From the NCBI GenBank assembly GCA_964058805.1, contig CAXKVV010002004.1, forward strand, positions 1 through 39,196: a stretch of 39,196 bases of DNA, in the 5' to 3' direction. Position 1 is the first letter of the stretch. Every line of letters starts with the position of its first letter. This stretch comes from Schoenoplectus triqueter. Lineage: Eukaryota; Streptophyta; Magnoliopsida; Poales; Cyperaceae. Below, piece after piece: positions 21,896 through 33,760 of the stretch. The notes beneath the pieces were generated by a model. It saw only the letters and a program-made list of their open reading frames with translations, ran no database searches and was not told the DNA's origin. Made by a program: the position numbers and the translations under genes.

Positions 21896-22340
21896 ATAAT
21901 CCCACATAGAATGTCATACTGATCCGCCCCTGCTGATATTGTTAAGATTTGGTTTGAAAATTAATAAAATGATTAGAACTAAATATATGTTAAATTAATT
22001 ATTAAAACTGTTAAAATTTAGCGATTAAAAAAATAATAAATTTAAAATTCAGTGATCAAATTTATATTGACTCTTAAAAAATTTACCCAGTTTCGCAAAC
22101 ATCCATTTGATTCCCACGGTTTCAAAGAGCGTGCTCTCAGTGCACATACATCCGAAGCATCTCATGAAATGATATTAATGGGTTGGAACGGGAACTGCTG
22201 CTCCATGTTTATTCAAGAAATCATCTGCCTTGAGGTCGATCCCCGAAGGACGAAACTAGAGAATCCCCGCAGGCTGTTGAATGATGGATGGTTCATGGAA
22301 AATTTGAGAAAGAGAGAATAGAAAATAAGAAAAATACGCC
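21896..22340. other. Upstream region of the DUF8204-like gene
   Basis: No separate gene is seen. Open frames on either strand from 22052 to 22600 overlap the first exon of the DUF8204-like gene in other frames and are treated as shadows. The promoter should lie here, but no clear TATA box could be chosen. Confidence 0.4.
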
Positions 22341-22382
22341 ATCGAAGAGAGCGAGAGAGGGAGGGGAGAAAGATAGAGAGAG
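22341..22382 (+). promoter_or_regulatory. GA-rich 5' leader of the DUF8204-like gene
   Basis: A purine tract of GAGAGAG and GGGAGAAAGATAGAG type immediately precedes the start codon. GA-rich leaders are frequent in plant genes and can bind GAGA-binding BBR/BPC factors; that role is inference. Confidence 0.45.
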
Positions 22383-24189
22383 ATGGAGCAACCACCGGAA
22401 GACGGTGGCGAGAGGAATACAGGATCGAGCGGTACCGGCGGCGATCGCCCGGTGCCCAAGGGGAAGTCGTGTAAGGGGACTCTCTACTACTCTTCGCTCC
22501 GCAAATCTCGCGACAAGAATCCCCTGTGCTGGGGCTTTTCCAAGTCTCTTCCACAAGGTTATAATATCAACTCATTCTAAAATTTTGGTATGTTATAGGG
22601 ATTGATATTAAGGGTTTGCTCGAGGATTGTAGGCCCTCTTTCATCAAAAAATGTTTTGTTATTAGACCAACATAATCATGTACCCATACCAGTCGGCATT
22701 TGTGCATATTTGCTTTTGTTTCAATGAAATGAATTGTAGGCCATTGCTTACTGCCTCGGGAAAAAGAAGAAGAGCACTTCTTGATATATATTTGTGGCGA
22801 CTAGAGAAATTTACTGCCCTCTCAAATTGGGTAGCTTAGGGATCAATTTGGAGAAATTTCAGAACTTAGTTTTGAAAATAATATTTGTGCCTAAACTAAA
22901 AATTTACTGTTCTCTCAATTTATTTTCAATTTGAGTTTCTAATATGTGCTAGGTTGGTTACACAGTGAATAGAAAACTCGTCAAACAATCCGAAGCTGAA
23001 GCTAGAATTCAGGGGAACCATCTAAAAGACTTTAAGTACATCTGTGTTGGTTATTCCATGTACTTAAATAAGAAAAATAAGACTGAAGATCAGTCCGAGG
23101 ATCAAGTAGGACTTCCCTTTTGTGTTGGAATTGAGGTACCTTTTCTTTAGGGATTTATTTAGCATTTATCTTACAAATTTCTAAGTTAATATTATTCCAG
23201 TGAGACATCTTTGTTTGACCAGTAGACATTTTCCTAGCATCCTCCATTTGCATGTAATTTCAGTTATTTTTTTAATTTATCAATATTTATCTTTCAGATT
23301 CTAGCAGATAAGAGATCTAATCCTAACTATGCTTCAGCTCATGCTAACAGAGATGGTATCAAATTTGTTTCTTTTTATATTATATCTGTGTTTTGTACAA
23401 TGCACTTAACCTGGTTACTTTGATTGATTTGGCTTTTGCTATCTTATCTATAGCAAATGAACCACAGCCTCAGCCACATAAGAAACGTTTTAATTCACCC
23501 ATGGAGTTCCTTGAGAGGTACTGTAATTGTCCTTCTTTTTCCTTTAAATTTACCATGCATTTTTTTCATGCACCATAAGAGAAAAGTGTACAGATATCCT
23601 AGCTTCTCAGTATCTTAATTGGTGTCAATCTCAGAGCTATATCCGTTATATGCAAATTTCCTAGCTTTATGAATCTTTGCCATTCTTTTTGAAGTGAAAC
23701 TTTCGCAATAAATGTTTTTTCTGAGATTTTCAGTTATCTAGAAAGTTTTGCTTATATTCTCTGTCTAATATCTAAAGATATGGTCTTTTTTTCTTTTAAA
23801 ATAAAAGAAATATATAAGAAAATTCAAAAACTCTGATCGGGATGAAGGGGAAAATGTTCTGTATGTCAGAAATTAAGAAAACCTTATGTTGTGCCTCATT
23901 ACTTCAGTGTTTGCAAAAATAACCTTTTTCTTTACTTGGTACTGAAAATAATTTTTTCCTTGTATATGTTTTTTTAAATTGAGGCATAATTATTTTTTGT
24001 CGATGTTGTTCCTTATTTGATAATTAGCAAGAAACTTAAAAACTAGACTATTGTTTGTTTGAATTCAGATTTAAGAAATGTTCTGGACTAGTGGCATCAG
24101 GTGTAGCCAATAACATGAGCAAGGTAGGTAGCTACATGAAAGAGAGCATAGATGACATACTGTATCCATATGGTAAACGACCCAAGTAA
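22383..24189 (+). CDS. DUF8204-like plant protein of unknown function, 5 exons, 195 residues
   Basis: Exons: 22383-22557, 22966-23135, 23298-23355, 23454-23517, 24069-24189. All introns are GT-AG and all phases join. The protein has a Gly/Asp-rich N-terminus, then the family core KGKSCKGTLYYSS...KNPLCWGFSKSL, DFKYICVGYSMYL and LPFCVGIE. It ends LVASGVANNMSKVGSYMKES followed by DDILYPY and a basic KRPK tail. These blocks match a small plant family whose members are annotated only as uncharacterised or DUF8204 proteins. Its cysteines (SCKG, PLC, ICVG, FCVG) recur in the family and might bind metal, which is inference. No signal peptide or membrane segment is seen. An acceptor 15 bases upstream in intron 1 would break the frame, so the CAG at 22963-22965 is chosen. 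The gene appears intact. Confidence 0.85.
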
Positions 24190-25751
24190 ATAGTTCTGCA
24201 CTATTTCATTTTATTTTGAAATAATATACCGTACTGGAGCTCCATTTGATATGTTTGATTTTTGTAATTTCCTTAGAAAAATATGTACTTTAAATCAGTT
24301 TTATGCATGGTTGAGATTCTGTGCAGCTTACTAGTAGTTCTGATCTTTTTTTTTTTGGTCTGTGCTAATTATGAAGATCTAATAATCCTGCCTTAGCTAT
24401 GCACATGCTTAACTCCTGTATGCAGTTGATAATTGATAAAACTCTTATTTTGTCCAGTATATTTTGTGGTTGTTTTGGTGGTAAATCATCTTGTCATATG
24501 GTATATTTTGAATTTCGTAACTCCATATTGTATGCAAATGTAATATGAATATGAAAGTTTATTTTATATTGGGCCTTGTGATTTCTTTATTTATAAATTG
24601 AAGATGTGTTATGTGTCAATGCGTGTAAAAGAAAAAAAAATGATGTATGAATATGTGATGGTGTATGGAAATTATTAAATTTATTATAATTTTTTTATTT
24701 TTTTAAAAAATCAGTGATCATAGAACATATTTCTGACTCCGTATCTACTACTTCCACCACTGAATTTATAAATTTTATTTTTTCGTGTCTCGAAAATTGC
24801 TGCACGATTCGGGCGGGGCGGGTTCGGGTTCGGGTCGGACGGGTCGGGTTAGTTTGATTTTTTAGAAGAAATCAGGTCGGGTCAGGATCGGGTAGGGTCA
24901 ATTTATATGTTGTATTTTTTCATATCGTTGATAAATTTTGATTGGATTAAAAGTCATTTGATCTCGGGTCGGGTCGGATTAGTTTGACTTTCTTAAAAAA
25001 TTGAATCGGATCGGGTTCGAGTCAGATTCAGATCCGGAAGGATTTCTCGGGTCGGATCAGCCACCTCTATGCACGATCCACATTCAATACTCAATAGTCT
25101 CTTCCTCTGCCTGCGCACCGCTACGCTAAATGCTCTTTTCAAGTAACACACAGCCGAGTGTTGATTAGAAAATTTACGAACAAAAGAAAAGAAGCGTCAT
25201 TTACCCAAATCCCCACCACCTCTTGCTCGAGTCCATATCCTCTTTCAGTATTACATTGTGCAGTTGGCAGTTTAAACGATTCGGACCGCTCGACCTCCTT
25301 CAGGGGTAGATTTACATTGGGCGGACAGTTGTGAAAATGGAGATGAACGATTGAGATTGAAGGGAGCTACCCACTTCACCACAGATGTGAAGTCCCTGTC
25401 CTCTCCACCTCTCCACCTCTCCACTCCCAAGTCAACTACTAGACCTCCACAGTCTCAAAAGTCAAAATCCTTTTATTAGGCTCAAGAAGAAGTTTTTACC
25501 TTTTTAAGATGAACAGAAGTGGGTAAGCATTTCAAGTAACAACAAAGAAAATTTGGACTACTCTAGAGTAGTACCCATAAAAGTAAAACGAGTAAGACCC
25601 AGTTTGTCTTTTGAACAATCCTACACACTATGTGCCACTAGCCAACAGTAGATAGTACAAATGCTGGTTGGTACTTGTATCTTAATTACTTAATCATATA
25701 CATCCCTATCCAATTCGAAGCTCCAAATCTTGTTCTCTGTCTATCAGAGCA
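24190..25751. other. Intergenic region with a GGGTCGGGT-rich repeat
   Basis: The first few hundred bases are probably the 3' UTR of the DUF8204-like gene. At about 24811-25060 there are many GGGTCGG, CGGGTTCGGG and TCGGATCGGG words, a type seen in plant dispersed repeats. A pyrimidine-rich CTCCACCTCTCCACC stretch lies near 25405-25425. No open frame is supported. Confidence 0.5.
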
Positions 25752-25929
25752 ATGACCATGTACCTTCTTCTGGCACACCTGGTACTTACATCTGGGAGTA
25801 CATATGGATCCAATATTCCAATGTGAGCTAATTCCCATTTGGTCAGTCTTTATAGCTTTATGCTTTGAATGCCTGGTAGTGGCAACACTCTTGATTAATT
25901 GAAATAATCTGTTTTCTTAGGTATACATA

Positions 25930-26241
25930 CAAGGGCGGATCCAAAAGGGTCTGAGGGGCAGCTTCCCCCATTGAATTTTGAAAAATAGTGTTTTTCAGTA
26001 ATTTGTTCTCTCAGAAATATTTTTTGCCCTCTTTTGAATTGTCTGATTTTTTTTTATTGAGAAAAATATATTTAATATCGTGCCTAATGAAATAATTATG
26101 CAAAGATATCAAAATATAAAGTTATATATAATATATATAAGATAAGAATGTATATTAAATTATTATTTTTTTATTTAGTACCCGATAAACTATTACAATC
26201 CGATAATTATCCCCCCGATTAAAATCTTACATCCGCCCCAG
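25930..26241. mobile_element. hAT-like MITE at the start of subtilase exon 2
   Basis: The ends are CAAGGGCGGATC and, on the other strand, CTGGGGCGGATG, and TATACATA is duplicated exactly (25922-25929 and 26242-26249). An 8-bp duplication with CAGGG-type ends is the hAT pattern. The interior is AT-rich and non-coding. It lies three codons into exon 2, between the old splice acceptor (25920) and the rest of the exon. Confidence 0.85.
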
Positions 26242-26335
26242 TATACATAATGTATGTGGGAGAGAATGAACCAGGAATTGAGCCAGATCTTGTGCAAGAA
26301 ATATATCATGGGATGCTTGCCTCTGTACTTGGGAG

Positions 26336-26372
26336 GTCTGTCTGTCTGTCTCTCTCTCTCTCCCACACACAT
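26336..26372 (+). repeat. Compound microsatellite (GTCT)n-(CT)n-(CA)n
   Basis: A short run of GTCTGTCTGTCT, then CT and CACA units, begins directly at the donor of the subtilase propeptide exon. Confidence 0.8.
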
Positions 26373-29300
26373 ATCAGGTTTGGCAGGTTTAGCAGGTTTA
26401 GCAGTTTACTATGTACACTTCTTATTGACGATGTAGAAAACTAGACCCCATTTTCAGTCCTATTTTATCTTTTCTCTTATTTAATTCAATTATTGGGCTT
26501 TTTCTTTGTCTAATTGTAAGTTTTTTGCTTAGACAAAGGCTCAATTGAGAGCCAAAACATCGAAGTGGGCTGCTATTTTTACTCGTACCAACTGATAAGT
26601 TTTGAAATTAATCACTATTATTCTCTTTTTGTAGTTTCAAAGAGGCAAAATGATCAATTATTTACAGCTACAAACACGGTTTTTCAGGCTTTGCGGTTCT
26701 GCTCTCTCCATCACAGGCTGCACATTTGGCTGGTAGAATATTAGCATTGTTGCGTAATTAATTTCCTTTTCATAAAAAAAAATCTGTGCTTGAGTTTGAC
26801 AGTATATAACACAGATATCCTGGAGTTGTAACAGTGTTGCCAAACCTGATCCTTGATTTGCATACCATCAGAAGTTGGAATTTCATGCATTTGAGCCCCA
26901 CATCCCCAAATGGGCTTCTTTCAATTACCAACTCTGGTCAAAACTCAATAATCAACGTTTTAGATACTGGTAATTGCTTTATATCATTTTTCACATTTCA
27001 ACTGGGACTAAATTAATTGATTTGGGTTTTATGATTTTTTGACTAGCAACATTTTCTTTGTTGGAACAAAGGTATTTGGCCTGAATCAGAGAGCTTTAGA
27101 TGATGGTATGGGAGATATTCCATCTAGATGGAAAGGAAAATGTGTAAATGGAGAAAATTTCACTATGTCAAATTGCAATTGGTTAGTTTCTTTCATTGTT
27201 GTCATTTCCACCAATAATAACAGTCGACCATTTATCATCAAATACTATATAATTTTCTCATCTAGAGGGAGAACAATAATTAAGCTGAAGTTCCCTGAAT
27301 TATCATTAGTTTGTTACTCATAAATGTTCTCAGCAACTGGACTCTAGTTCAACATTTACAGCATATTTTCACAAAAAAGATCACAAGATAGTGAGCTAAA
27401 AGTACATCTTAGGTTTGTGCAGGAAAATCATTGGTGCAAAGTGGTACATAAAAGACTATGAGGCTGAGAATGGCAAATTAACCATTGAGTTTCTTTCTTC
27501 TCATGATGCAACTGTTCAAGGAATCCACACATCATCCACAGCAGCTGGATCTCCAGTAACCAGTGCCAGCTTTCTCAACCATGCTTCTGGAATTGCTAGA
27601 GGCGGTGCCTCCTAGCAGTATATAAGGTAGTAATAAGTTAATGAGATAAACTCAACTAATCTTAAATTGAATTCTACCACTAATTGGACTTGTTACTACA
27701 CCAAGATGTGCTGGTCAACTGGTGACTGCAGCTCAGCAGATTTTTGGCAGCATTCGACGATGTGATCCATGATGGTGTGGATGTCATTTCGGTTTCTTTA
27801 GGCCAATCACCACCTCCTCCCAGACTATGTGGATGATGCCTTGGCTGTCGGATCATTCCATGCAGCAGCAAAAGGGATTGCAATGGTTTGCTCAGGAGGA
27901 AACTCAGGCCCTTTTCCTGAGAGTTATAAACACTACACCTTGGGTTATAACAGTTGGTACAAGTACAATTGATAGGACATTTCTCTCACGAGTTGTCCTT
28001 GGAAACAACCTTTCTTTAGTGGTTGGTACATATATTAGAAGCAAAGATAGATTTTATAAACCTAAAATTTTGGTAAATGAAATGTTTAGGTTTCAGACTT
28101 GTTTGTTTTATAAAAAATTGGGGGTGGGTCTTTGTTCACTGGAAAATACCGGGATAAATTTTTCAAGATTGTTTATGTTGAAGATATTGCAGCCTCCGAT
28201 GCATCAGAAGCCGGTGCAAGGTAATTACACTTCATTTGAAATTATCTGGATCACACTTCTCTTGTTTTCTTTTCACGATCATGTAAAGATCGTCATAGTT
28301 TATATGCAATTTTCTTTTTGACCCTCAAGGACCTGCTTTAATTTATTCTTTTATTTATAATCATATACTGATATTTCCACAGAAGCTGCAATACAGGTTC
28401 TATAAATTCCACTTTAGCAAGGGGAAATGTGGTGCTTTGTTTTCAAACAAGAACTCAATGGATGGCCTCAGTTGCCACTGACACTGTTGAAAGTTCTCAT
28501 GTCACTGGTGTAATTTTCGCGCAGTCTCTAACAAAAAATACAGCATTTTCATTTGACATACCATGTGTGCAAGTAGACTTTGAGGCTGGAATAGTCTAAG
28601 AAATACCCTTGAACTTCTATATTATCTTACATCGGTAGTACAAAGTATGATTATGGGAATAGCCTAAGAAATACATTGTTCAAATAATAGTGCTGTACAA
28701 CATTTTGCGCTACTTGTTCACCTCGTTTTCCTATCTTTTAGAAATCCAGTGGTTAAGTTTACATCAATTAGAACAATTGTTGGTAAATTTATGTCTCCTG
28801 ATGTAGCATGTTTCTCCTCTTGAGACCCCAGTTTTCATTTGTCTTGAAGGTTAAAATAATTGCAAACTAAACAACATAAATATTATCAGCTACTTTCTGT
28901 AAAACACTTTCATTGAATTTTCTTAAATTAAAAACATTACGGTGAATAAACATCTGAGATACTGTTTTTTTTAATTCCTCCTTACATATTACTAATATTT
29001 TTAAATCAACTGCAGCCTGATGTTGTTGCTCCTGGTGTAAATATCTTCGCATCATGATCTCCAGCCAAACCATTATCAATAACAACTGGCCCCGTCCAGT
29101 TTAAAATGTGAGTCAGGAATGTCAATGGCATGTCCTCATGTATCAGCTAGTGGCAATTCTTAAATCAGTGTGGACTCCTGTTGCTCTAAATCTGCACTGG
29201 TATCTACAGATACAATTCTCAATACACTAAAAAATGTTATATGTTATTTTTGTGATTTTTTTTAATTAAAAAAAAATGATAGTCAAGCTTTCAAAGTTTA

Positions 29301-29730
29301 TAATTATTTTTAAGACCCTCATTTAAATTTCAAACTCACGATCTTTTACATAAATGATGTTATCTTTTATTACTAGATCAAAATCTGTTTCTCATTTTTA
29401 TGAATTTGACTTCATGATTTATTGTTTCAATCGCAGCTTATACAAAAGATGATTATGGATTTGACATAGTAGCAGAAGGGCCCCATATAAACAAGCAAAC
29501 CCATTTGACTACGGTGGGGGCCACGTTGACCCAAACAGAGCTGTAGGTCCAGGTCTGATATTTGATTCAGACCTACCTGATTACATAGATTTTCTGTGCT
29601 TAATGGGATATAACAACTCAGCAGTAAGTTCAATGACACGTCATCGAGCTAATTGTCAAAGTTTACATAAAAGCCCCCAACAATCTTAACTTGCCTTCTA
29701 TATTGATTCTGATGCTAAGAGACCGTATGA

Positions 29731-30136
29731 CAGGGGATAATTATTAAATTATAATAGCTTATCAAGTTCAAACTCATTAACTAATCGAGTACTAAGTAAA
29801 AAAATTAATAATTTAATATATATTATCATCTAACAAAAAAATATCAAAATAATATTCTTTTACATATTAAAAATAACAACAAAATAAAACTCAAAGTAAT
29901 AAATAATCAAGTTGATGATGAAAATTTTTCACTACGTAATTTCATATTTCAAAATCTTTACATAATTATTTCATTATGCATGATATTAAATATATATTTT
30001 TAATTAAAATAATCAAATAATATAGAGGACAAAAACAATTTTAAGAGAATAAATTATCAAAAATATTATTTAAAAACACTAATATTTAAAATCTAGAGAG
30101 GACAACTAATCTCTAGATTAATTTGAATCCGCCACT
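29731..30136. mobile_element. hAT-like MITE in the subtilase pseudogene
   Basis: The left end CAGGGGATAATT and right end (other strand AGTGGCGGATTC) resemble hAT MITE ends. The flanks CCGTATGA (29723-29730) and ACGTATAA (30137-30144) match at six of eight bases. The insertion separates the CxxxSPNNLNL-like block from the TVTNVGP block of the protease. The interior is AT-rich and non-coding. Confidence 0.6.
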
Positions 30137-30366
30137 ACGTATAACAGTTACAAATGTTGGGCCGGCCACATCTTTTTACCAAGCACGCATAGAAACACCT
30201 CCTGGAGTTGAAGTGTTGGTAAAACCAGAGATGTTAATTTTTTTATTCGACTGCATCAAAGCTGAAGTATAAGGTTGTGGTCCCGCCTAAGTTGAAATTG
30301 CAATTGAGGTATGGTTTTGGTAATTTGATTTGGGAGGATTGAATTCATTTTGTGACGATTCCTTTG

Positions 30367-30676
30367 CGGTGGCGGAGCTATATTGTTGACATCACTGAAA
30401 TTTATAATTTTTGATTTATAAAAATATAATATGTTTATAATAATACTTATCATTTTAATATTAATTTGAACCCACTAAAATTTATTTTTATTTTCTATTA
30501 TTGACCTCACTAATTTTTTAAACCCATGAGAAATATTTTTTAATATAAATTTGTATCCACTTTAAATTTTGAATCATTATTAGTATTATAAAAATATAAA
30601 TAATTTATTTAAATCAATAATTTATTTAAATAATATTAATTAACACCGCTGATATAAAATTCTGACGTCGTCACTG
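30367..30676. mobile_element. hAT-like MITE in the last exon of the subtilase pseudogene
   Basis: TTCCTTTG is duplicated exactly (30359-30366 and 30677-30684). The ends CGGTGGCGGAG and (other strand) CAGTGACGACG are of the hAT type. The coding sequence resumes on the far side and ends 40 bases later at TGA, so the site of insertion is clear. The interior is AT-rich and non-coding. Confidence 0.75.
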
Positions 30677-30723
30677 TTCCTTTGGCGGTTCGAATAGTTG
30701 ATGATTTCTATGTTGACGCATGA

Positions 30724-31282
30724 GTAATTTCATCCTTTACTTTTACTTCTTTTTTCATTGTTTTACTTAGGATTTAGTTGTAGACAAGTCTGCGTTTGGG
30801 CGAAATGAAAGGGCAAAGAAGGGAGAGTTTGATTTCTAAATGTATAATTACTAGTTGATAATGATATAAATGAGGTTGTTATTCAAGTTTTCAGTCTTAT
30901 TGTAACATTGTGGTTTATTCAAGACATTTTGCTGTTCTCAAATTTTGAAAACCGATACTAATTATGTTTATTTTTCAATTGACGAGTTCTCACACCATAG
31001 ATGAAACCACAATCAAGCGTTGATTCAGACACAAAGGCACCAATTATATATAGAAGCAACAAAAATGAAAATAATCGCAGAGAAAGAGGTCACAGGTATA
31101 TCTTAATATCTTATCCACACATCTAGAACTGACAAAAAAATAATAATTTATTCTCATAAAATAAATTTTCAACAATAATCAGCCTGATATCCCAATAAAT
31201 TCCTCAAATAATCCCATCATGGAATCTCATTTCACAATTCTATCTTTACAAAAATGAAAAAGGGTGTAATTGCACGTTTGCA
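30724..31282. other. Convergent 3' flanks
   Basis: This is the space between the subtilase pseudogene (+) and the oxidoreductase-like gene (-). It probably holds the 3' UTR of the latter. No open frame or element is seen. Confidence 0.45.
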
Positions 31283-31615
31283 TCAAGAATTGCTAGTTTT
31301 TGAATCGGCATCAGAATTGAACGAAGCTAAGCTCTTGTTGTACGCCTCAAGCTCCTCGTAATACACATCCCACACGCACCTCACACACCCGCTCCCGCAA
31401 CAATCGCCGGGAAGAGGCTTCTCCGGCGGCTCCAACGCCTTCTTCGATACCCCAGGTTTTGTTTCCTTGTTGTCCGATTTCTTGATCTCCACGCTTGCTT
31501 CTTTGTTGAGCGATGCCATGGCAGAGGGGACCGATAGCTGGCGGCTTAGGCGGAGAGACAAGGCGGTGCTCGGGAGTTTAATCGGAGCCAATGCACGGAT
31601 GGCGATGAGTCGCAT
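31283..31615 (-). CDS. Oxidoreductase-like domain protein (OXLD1/UPF0651 type), probably mitochondrial, 110 residues
   Basis: A single-exon frame. The C-terminal half holds the family signature PPEKPLPGDCCGSGCVRC followed by VWDVYYEEL, with CC-x3-C-x2-C clustered cysteines. This is the whole Oxidored-like domain, whose biochemical role is not established. The N-terminus (about residues 1-33) is rich in Arg, Ser, Ala and Leu with no acidic residue, as in a mitochondrial presequence. A Lys/Glu-rich linker separates the two. The length is normal for the plant family. The ATG at 31613-31615 is chosen because it adds the full presequence; a later ATG at residue 33 (MASLNK) would remove it. The upstream gene is on the other strand. 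Confidence 0.85.
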   Translation of the reverse strand: MRLIAIRALAPIKLPSTALSLRLSRQLSVPSAMASLNKEASVEIKKSDNKETKPGVSKKALEPPEKPLPGDCCGSGCVRCVWDVYYEELEAYNKSLASFNSDADSKTSNS

Positions 31616-33717
31616 ATGTCGTGCTTTCTTCTTCTTTTTTCGGATTCTTCGAGAAATCTGGAAAGCGGAATGGCGTGCTGGCGTAGAGAGAAGATTGGAA
31701 TTGGCAACAGCGCATTGGTTAGCTTTCTAATCCAATGAAGATGCGACACGTTGTCAAAATAATTTATGTATCTGCTGCCATAGCTGTGATGGCGGCGAGT
31801 TATCATAATTTTAATCTGGACCGTCTAATCGAGTGAATGGTCGCGATTTACTTTGCCTCCCTCCGCGATAAATTCAAGCCTACCCCTGTGTGATTTTATT
31901 CGTGATTTAATTTGAAAAATAGTGAAAATTATCTGATTATTATTTATATCTGGAGATATCTGTATTTATTTTTTTTACGAATAAAGATATGATTTAACTA
32001 TTATTTATTTGTATTCGACCGTTTAGCTATTATTCATAAATATATTAATACTATATAAAGATATTTGATCCGATATTATCTGATTTTATCTCAATAAGTA
32101 TCCAAAATATTTTTTTAATTTTTTAATTAGATTTTTAGTGTACATTATAAATCTAATTTTTTTATATCCAATTTTTTTTAATGTATAATATTTTTTATAA
32201 TTAATTGATATATTTAAACTATTAATATAATAATTAGTATTTATTTTTTATAATTAATAATTAGTTTTTGTAATTAATTATTTTATTAAAAAATAATATA
32301 CAATTATTTTTCAATAATATATATAATATTTTTATTTAATATCGGAAATGTATTTATATTCGTGTTTGTATCCGTCCGATATTTTATCCGTATCTAAATA
32401 TTTATCGAATATCTGATATGTATCCATATTTAAATTATTCATATCTAAAAAATTATAATAAATGAGAATACGCATAAATCCATTATGCATTTGTATCCAA
32501 TCCTTTTACAACCCTTACAACCCTACCTGCTACCCACATCTTTTATCTGTCCATTTTTGTACAAACCACGTGCTCCTTCGATCTTCTAACCATAATGGTT
32601 GAGATCATCTAAAGTTGCTATTTCTTCAGTTCTATTCGTGTCTCGTCCTCTTTCACCTCATCCGATTTCTTCTGATCTCATTGTTTTCACTACTTCTCTC
32701 CCTTTTGATTTTCTTTTGAACTCTAATCTCACCCCTTCTCCTCTCCGATCTTGAAATTTTCGTATCTCCTCCTCATCTCTTGAATATTTTTTTTTTCAAA
32801 ATCAGAGTAGAGTAGAGATTGAATAATTACGAGACGGAGATAAATTGTAAATGATTTTCTACAAATTGGGTGTATTTATTTTTATTAAGTTGGTTTGAGC
32901 ATCTAACTTATTTCACGCCAGTGCAAGCACTGAAGCTCGGCCGCATGAAATAGGAATAGAAAGATAGCAGTAAAAAAACAGAGAATTACGAAGGAGGAGA
33001 AATAAGTAGGACTTATTTAATTAGTTGTTTTCACGGATTCCATCAAAAAATAAAAAAAGTTTCGACTATTTGACTATCACGATTCCAAGGGAAATATAAT
33101 TTGAAGTATTATCCTAACATACCAATAAATAAAAAAAAATTGAGAGATTTTTAATTTTTTGTTGACGTAAATTTATTTTCAACTTTTTATTTTTAAAAAA
33201 TTAAAGCAAATATATGATAAAATTTATTTAAAGAGATGATAGAATTCTGTAAAACTAATAATTAGCATGGAGAGTGTTGAAAATGAGAAAAAAAAAATAG
33301 TTTAAAGAGGTGATGGAGAGTTTATTTTGAAAAGAGGAAGAAGAGAGGTAAGGAATATAGATACTTCTTATACTATTTATATTGAAAACTTTGATAATTT
33401 AAATATATATAATAAACAAATTATTTATATTATGTATGAAAATACACAATTATATTGGCAAGGGCTAATATAAAAATCAATAACATGTCTCACGAATTCG
33501 CAAAAGTGTTTCCTTCTTTGCTCTCATGCTATTTATATCAAAACATTGGACTCTTTACATATAACAAACTAACTATTTAGATTAATCTATTTATAGTCAT
33601 AATTTATTTTGTTTATTTGGATAAAATAGTCATTAGCATCTATACAACCTTTTCATAACTGGAGCTAGTGATTCATTAATACAATTTATATTTGTCTCTA
33701 AAGTTATAAATACTAGG
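31616..33717. other. Promoter side of the oxidoreductase-like gene, then AT-rich spacer
   Basis: The first 200 to 300 bases should hold the promoter of the minus-strand gene. From about 31910 to 32510 the sequence is very AT-rich with repeated TATCCGTAT, ATATCTG and GATATC words, probably an old repeat. The stretch 32540-32820 is pyrimidine-rich with many TCTTC words but has no supported open frame. Nothing else is visible. Confidence 0.4.
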
Positions 33718-33760
33718 GTGGCGCACCCGCGCTTCGCGGCGGGGTTATACGCTTTGTTGA
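33718..33760. repeat. GC-rich palindromic island
   Basis: A GGTGGCGCACCCGCG word followed by CTTCGCGGCGGGG stands in AT-rich sequence and can fold on itself. Similar words mark the ends of dispersed repeats in plant genomes. The element type is not known to me. Confidence 0.4.

Larger units (their letters stand above)
25752..30723 (+). pseudogene. Decayed subtilisin-like serine protease gene (SBT3-like)
   Basis: Pieces in the order of a plant subtilase: a signal-peptide-like first exon (25752-25822), propeptide (26242-26336, MYVGENEPGIEPDLVQ; then FSGFAVLLSPSQAAHLAG), catalytic Asp in VLDTG (about 26960-26970), IWPES (about 27070), catalytic His in IHTSSTAAG (about 27515-27550), the Asn region SGGNSGP (about 27893-27912), catalytic Ser in GMSMACPH (about 29113-29136), DYGGGHVDPNRAVGPG (about 29505-29555), and a fibronectin-III-like end (TVTNVGP at about 30146; final stop 30721-30723). 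Breaks: the first exon does not join in frame, coding frame changes occur near 27615, 27735, 27810 and 27920, there is a TGA at 29055-29057, and three MITE insertions. The HGTH context of the catalytic His is degraded. The intron-rich layout resembles SBT3-type genes. No functional protease can be made from this copy. Confidence 0.9.

Noticed and set aside
22213..22605. Overlapping frames on both strands at the DUF8204-like first exon
   Set aside because: Only the frame from 22383 carries the family core and splices in phase.
22951..22965. Alternative acceptor CTAG at 22949-22952 for intron 1 of the DUF8204-like gene
   Set aside because: It gives an immediate frame break with stop TAG; the acceptor at 22965 joins in phase.
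31467..31806. Frames overlapping the oxidoreductase-like gene
   Set aside because: They are in other frames or on the other strand, without motifs, while the 110-residue frame holds a complete known signature.
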